This document shows, piece after piece, positions 31,501 through 35,807 of a stretch of DNA of 35,807 nucleotides. Made by a program: the position numbers and the translations under genes. The notes below the pieces were generated by a model. That model was given only the letters and a program-made list of their open reading frames with translations, searched no databases and was not told the DNA's origin. Source of the stretch: Russula earlei (taxonomy: Eukaryota > Basidiomycota > Agaricomycetes > Russulales > Russulaceae); the NCBI GenBank assembly GCA_025769875.1, contig JAGFNK010000530.1, positions 1 to 35,807 on the forward strand, read 5' to 3'. Positions within the stretch are counted from its first letter, which is position 1. Each line of letters starts with the position of its first letter.

Positions 31501-33199
31501 TCCTTTGGGCTCCACCTCTGTCTTCTCGATGCCTGAAGAAATGTTCTCCCTCTTTGCTTTTTTCCCACGTATTCTTCATCGCGTCCAAGACGTGTGGCGA
31601 GCTCGCTGCGCCCGCCTTGGCCTTGGCCTGCCTCCAATTCTTGATGACCGCCTCATCGAAGCAACGACGCTGCCAGCAGCTGCCGCTGGTTTCAACAACC
31701 AGCGCCTCGAGACGCTCGGTGACTCGGTGCTGAAGATCTGCACGTCAGTGCATTTGTATAACAAGTTCCCACATTATCACGAAGGTCAGCTCGACAATTT
31801 GCGCCAACGATTCATCTCAAACCGAACCCTCATGTTCCGAGCGAAAACCATCGGCCTAGAACAGTATTTGAACATTGAGGGCCCGAACGTGAAAACGTGG
31901 CCTATCGTGGTTGCGACAGACAGCCCAACTCTCCAGGATCCTGCACGTAGCGACAGAACGGCAAATCGTCACATTCCACGGAGAAGTCTGCAGGACTGTA
32001 TGGAGGCGATCATAGGCGCGGGATACTTGTCAGGGGGTATCCCAATGGCCTTGGGCGTGGGCACTGCCCTTGGGTTGAACTTTGGCGGTCGTCTGCCATG
32101 GCATCTGCGATACGCTCTACCACCGGGAACCAACCCAGCGCCCGCGTCTTATTCGGTGCTGCAAGATGCTCTGGGCTATGAGTTCCAAAACTTGGAATTA
32201 CTGTGTGAGGCCTTGACACATCCATCTTTCTGGTCCGGTGGGAAGTCTTACCAGAGGCTAGAGTTCCTTGGCGATGGTACGGCTCTCGTAATTGCCATGG
32301 CTTAGCTAACGTTTGGGTCCAAAGCTGTTATTGATACCGTCGTCACGACGTACCTTTTCAAGAAATTTCCCCACGCAAACTCCGGTCAGCTCAGTTCTTT
32401 GCGTGCGCGTGCGGTCTGCGGGCCAGCTCTGGCATTTGTTTCAGTTCGCGTCCTGAAACTACACGAATTTCTACTTGCCGACCACCCGGGCCTCACCACC
32501 GCTGTTGAGAAGTACATACCCACCCTGCAAGCGACGTCCAGTCGTGATATCGTCCTGCAGAGTTGGGCACACGATCCCCCCAAGGTCATCAGTGACATTT
32601 TGGAGAGCATCGTTGCAGCTATCCTCATCGATTCGGGGTACAATTTCGACAAAACAGTGTGCATCGTGGAAGCCGTTATGCAATGCATTCTAGAAGTCTT
32701 ATCCCCTGACCTACCTCCGGAGCCGGTCTCCGCATTCTATCTATGGGCGGCAAAGTCAGGATGCAAACGAATTCACCTAAGGTGTGTCCGATCCAGGCTG
32801 CCTAGATTTGGTGCTTCTACATGAGGCTTGTCCAGAAAATCATGCAGTCGTCCCGAGTACAAACGAAACGACACAATTTCCGTTGTCGTGCATGACAGCG
32901 TTGTCGTCGGTCCCGTGACGGCATCTAGCTTACCTGTGGCTCGTGCATTCGCATCGGAAAATGCCCGGATGATTTTACAGGCCGCCGATTCGGATAAAGT
33001 ATTGGTCAAGATATGTGATTGCAATGAGCAACCGGTTTGCGCCTCCGTTCCGGACCCGTCCCATGACACTGTCGATGATACCACTGAGATTGGCTTTGCA
33101 GCCGCGGCACACATGGAGCTGGAGAAATTCAGAAATCCCCAGGAGGATCACATCTCGGGTGAAGAGGCGGCGGACACTGAGAATGCCGCTGACTCATGA
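28506..33199 (+). CDS. Dicer-like ribonuclease III
   Basis: Eight exons: 28506-28860, 28908-28957, 29009-29257, 29316-29997, 30049-30089, 30143-32276, 32325-32781 and 32836-33199 (4332 nt, 1443 aa). Dicers cut double-stranded RNA into small RNAs for gene and transposon silencing. Order of domains: DEAD-type helicase with Walker A TGSGKT (about residue 37) and DECH (142-145); helicase C part ending in GYVQSRGRARR (about 473-483); the Dicer dimerisation (DUF283) fold (about 565-645); a divergent middle where PAZ would sit; RNase IIIa with RLETLGDSVLK (near 978) and LQDCMEAIIG; RNase IIIb with RLEFLGDAVID (near 1161) and KVISDILESI (about 1257). Both catalytic sites have their acidic residues. 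A C-terminal ~120-residue tail contains a dsRBD-like stretch. Intron 2 begins GC instead of GT. Confidence 0.95.
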
Positions 33200-33999
33200 T
33201 GGGTTAGAGACAACTCCTTGAGGTTCCTGTTTTACCCCACGACAAAGCAGAGTCTCTATCGAAGGGGGGCAGTCTCGAGCAGTTGATGGTTCACACCCCA
33301 TGTCATTCACACCCAATGTCATGACCTACTTTTCGGCACACCATCCATTGACCTGTGCCGCCTGATGATGTCGTGTTTTCTAATCGGATTGCTCTTACGT
33401 CATCTCATCCCCGCATGCCACGGATTATCTCCGCGGTATTGCAAATGAGGTTGGAGCCCCGCTGTGCGCAGAGGCACGATCCTCGTAAACGTGACCTTTT
33501 GTACCCCCTTTGTGTAATGTGTAATGACATAACTGACGAGAGCAAACTGACCGTCAGACTGACGGGAGCACTCCTAGACATGCGGATGCGGAACTTTCTC
33601 AAACACGGTGTTATGTTCTGACCGGAGGTTTTTGAAGACATGACGCCTTCGATGAATGTGGGGAATTAGTCTCGACAGATAAGTGCTTGACCGTCCTCAT
33701 CTGTCCGTAAACTTAAAACTGACATCACATACAGCAGCAGTACTTTTTGAGTTATTCTAGAACCAGCTGCTCGTGTTGCCGCCGCTTCTAAAGAGGTATC
33801 AGTTATCTTGCGGCGTTATTTGCGGCTGGCGCTCGCCCTGGCTTCGAATCCGTCTGGGCTCATATCTGGGCTCCACTCTCTTTGCAGTTGTCTCGCGGCC
33901 AAGGTATTGCCGGGTTAAATAGGACGCGAGGTATGACAACGCCCACAGAGCTTGGGAAAGAGTCTCATCAAACTATTTGCTCTGCTTTACCCAATCACC
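33200..33999. other. Intergenic region between Dicer and the polyamine oxidase pseudogene
   Basis: About 800 bp with no recognisable gene. Short frames on both strands (for example 33355-33621) show no family features. A short direct repeat (cacaccca/tgtcat words at 33291-33320) is the only pattern noticed. Confidence 0.5.
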
Positions 34000-35807
34000 A
34001 TGCACCTCCGTTCTGTCACGGTCATCAACGATGCCATAGCGTCGTCCATCCCTACCCTCACCGCTTCTTTCAGCCTACGCCTCTTGTTTGTACGGATCTT
34101 GGGACTGTCTGTCCTTTTTGGGCTCGGACTTTTTAGCCGCCAGCCTCAGTTCACTTCAGGCATTGCTATTCCCACGAAGCAGAGTCATTTTACCGACACC
34201 AACGACTTCCAGGTTCTTATCCTTGGAGGCGGCGTAACTGGTGTAATAGCCGCTGAGACCCTGCACCGAGACGGATAGACAACTTCAAGATTATTGAAGC
34301 ACGCCCCACCCTTGGAGGGCGTATGAAGAGCTTCTCATTTGGTGCTGCCAGCCGGCAGTATGTCTTGGAATTAGGCGCGGAGTGGATCCACGGCACCCAG
34401 ACGAACAACGGCCCATCTAATCCAATATACGACCTGGCCCGGAAGAACAATCTATCGATTCAGCCGAATCACTACCGTGGCAAGCATGAGTACGTCTAGC
34501 ACCTTCAACCATTAAATGCAGTCCTTACTGATGCCATCGACTCCTAGCAACTTACGATCACACAGGTCAAGTCGATTATATGAAGACGTTCAATGCCGCG
34601 GTCGAGAACTTGCTGCTCTGACTGTGGCTGGAGGTACGCCCGCGAGTCCAGTTTCCTTATACTTAAGCCCCAACTGGAACTATCATTTCAACAGGTGATC
34701 GGATCCAGAGAGGTTTGATGGATGCGACAACTCGTAGTGGTTACGCTCTTCTCGATGCCAAACCTATAACGCCTCACGAAGTAGCCTCTGAATACTATCA
34801 GTTCGACTGGGAGTATGCGCAGGCACCAGAGCAGAGCTCTTGGCTTGCGTCATCTTGGGTAACGTATCCGTTCTATACCAGCCAGTCGCGTTTGCTGTTC
34901 CGAAGAGTGATGATAAAAGTCCTGCTCGGAGCCAGATCGTCTTGGTTTGTCGCAACTCTGCTACTTATCACGCGTATTCTAGGCGAATAATTTCACCTTT
35001 AATTGCGACCAAGGCGGCTTTTCTACTGATAACCTCTTGACGACTGACCAACGCGGATTCGCGAGCATCCTTCAGTCGGAGGCTGCTGAATTTCTTTCCG
35101 AAGAGCAGGTGCTACTGAATGCCACTGTTAAGGCCATAAAGTATTCTAATGATGGGGTATCGGTGAGCCTCTCGGACGGACCAGCTTGAGTGCGGATTAT
35201 GTCCTGGTTACGTTCAGTCTCGGAGTCCTGCAGCACAATGATGTCTTTTTGAACCTGCTCTACCTCGATGGAAATCGGAAGCTATACACGGCATGTCGAT
35301 GGTCAGTGGACCAACTCACGTCGGTCCTTCTCCATCTCATAAACACGCACAGGGAATATACACCAAGATATTTTTACAGTTTCCGGAGAAGTTCTGGTTT
35401 GACACCGAGGTCGGTGGTTCTTCTATCTTCGATTGATGACATTCTGACGCAAGGGGCATCAGTTTGCTTTGTACGCCGATCACAAGCGAGGATGGTACCC
35501 TGTCTGGCAGAGCCTTGACATGGATGGTTTCTTCCCAGGTTCCGGAATACTTTTTGTCACCGTCACAGTATGCCTTTGAATGGGTTTATGGCGCTAGGGT
35601 ACTAATGACCGATTGAAGGGGGATTTCTCCAAGCGTATCGAGTCGTTGAGCGACGAAGTCGTGAAAGCAGAGGTCCTGGCCGTTCTCCGTTCGATGTACC
35701 CCAACACGACGATCCCCGAGCCCGACGCGTTCTACTTTCCACGTTGGCAGAGCGACCCACTTTACCGGGGGAGCTACAGTAACTGGCCCTCAAGTTTCCT
35801 GAAGGGT
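34000..35807 (+). pseudogene. Polyamine oxidase-like flavin amine oxidase, multiply frameshifted and cut by the window end
   Basis: From the ATG at 34000 an N-terminal hydrophobic stretch (VRILGLSVLFGLGLF) is followed by the FAD motif VLILGGGVTGVIAAETL. Later pieces, in different frames, are IIEARPTLGGRM, ELGAEWIHG, YDHTGQVDYMKTFNAAVE, DRIQRGLMDATTRSG, EQSSWLASSW, SADYVLVTFSLGVLQ, YTKIFLQFPEKFWFDTE and AFYFPRWQSDPLYRGSYSNW. These are typical of fungal secreted or vacuolar polyamine oxidases, which oxidise spermidine or spermine to aldehydes and H2O2. Frames break at about 34274, 34545-34560, 34615, 35179 and 35246-35250, in addition to several plausible introns. The 3' end lies beyond the window. 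Several breaks look like missing bases in short runs, so sequence error cannot be excluded. Confidence 0.85.

Noticed and set aside
32277..32324. Stop codon in Dicer just after the RLEFLGD motif of RNase IIIb, suggesting a truncated Dicer
   Set aside because: A 48-nt GT-AG intron with a CTAAC branch site removes the stop and restores RLEFLGDAVID; the whole model is divisible by three.
33780..33880. Possible tRNA suggested by a gcttcgaatcc stretch
   Set aside because: No matching acceptor stem, D arm or anticodon arm could be drawn around it.
28506..35807. Dicer, transposons and polyamine oxidase as one new defence system
   Set aside because: The genes are ordinary fungal genes with separate promoters; nothing in the sequence ties them into one system.

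Overview
The window looks like nuclear DNA of a filamentous basidiomycete, most likely an Agaricomycete. It carries intron-rich genes whose introns are mostly 47-70 nt with GT...AG ends, packed head to head or tail to tail on both strands. The gene content (histone acetyltransferase Hat1, glutathione reductase, RNase P/MRP subunit Pop7, release factor eRF1, phosducin-like Plp2, Dicer, a secreted-type polyamine oxidase) fits a fungus. All identifications come from reading translations by eye. No search was run. Splice models were built by hand and accepted when phases matched and the total was divisible by three.

Region 1 (1 to about 10,000) is a transposon-damaged block. A serine beta-lactamase-like hydrolase gene on the minus strand (about 7,960 down to 1) is split by a Ty1/copia LTR retrotransposon (600-5938; 259-bp LTRs; 5-bp target duplication). 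A 542-bp MITE with TTA target duplications sits inside the 5' LTR. Two related ~530-bp GGTTTC-rich repeats (6197-6730 and 8953-9484) lie in and beside the broken gene. The retrotransposon polyprotein is interrupted by seven in-frame TGA codons, each explicable as CGA to TGA, and by two frameshifts. All 17 differences between its LTRs are transitions, mostly at CpG sites, which is a strong sign of decay through CpG methylation. A second decayed copy of the hydrolase gene lies at 24,380-26,320.

Region 2 (10,000-20,150) holds an unrecognised 294-aa gene, Hat1 (427 aa), and tail to tail with it glutathione reductase. The reductase has one apparent missing base. Next come two paralogous MIF/tautomerase genes (119 and 118 aa) with identical intron positions, flanking a 482-aa single-exon gene of unknown function.

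Region 3 (20,150-28,400) holds a gene-poor kilobase with a near-perfect 23-bp hairpin, the divergent pair Pop7/eRF1, the second lactamase-like pseudogene, a 170-aa conserved-looking gene, and Plp2.

Region 4 (28,400 to end) holds a complete eight-exon Dicer gene (1443 aa, with one GC-AG intron) that shares a 166-bp divergent promoter with Plp2. It is followed by a polyamine oxidase gene with about five frameshifts, cut off by the window edge.

I did not find a convincing new multi-gene system. The most informative signals are the CpG-decay pattern of the transposon and its one-sided spread into flanking DNA, the nested insertions, the diverged MIF pair, and the two decayed hydrolase copies.
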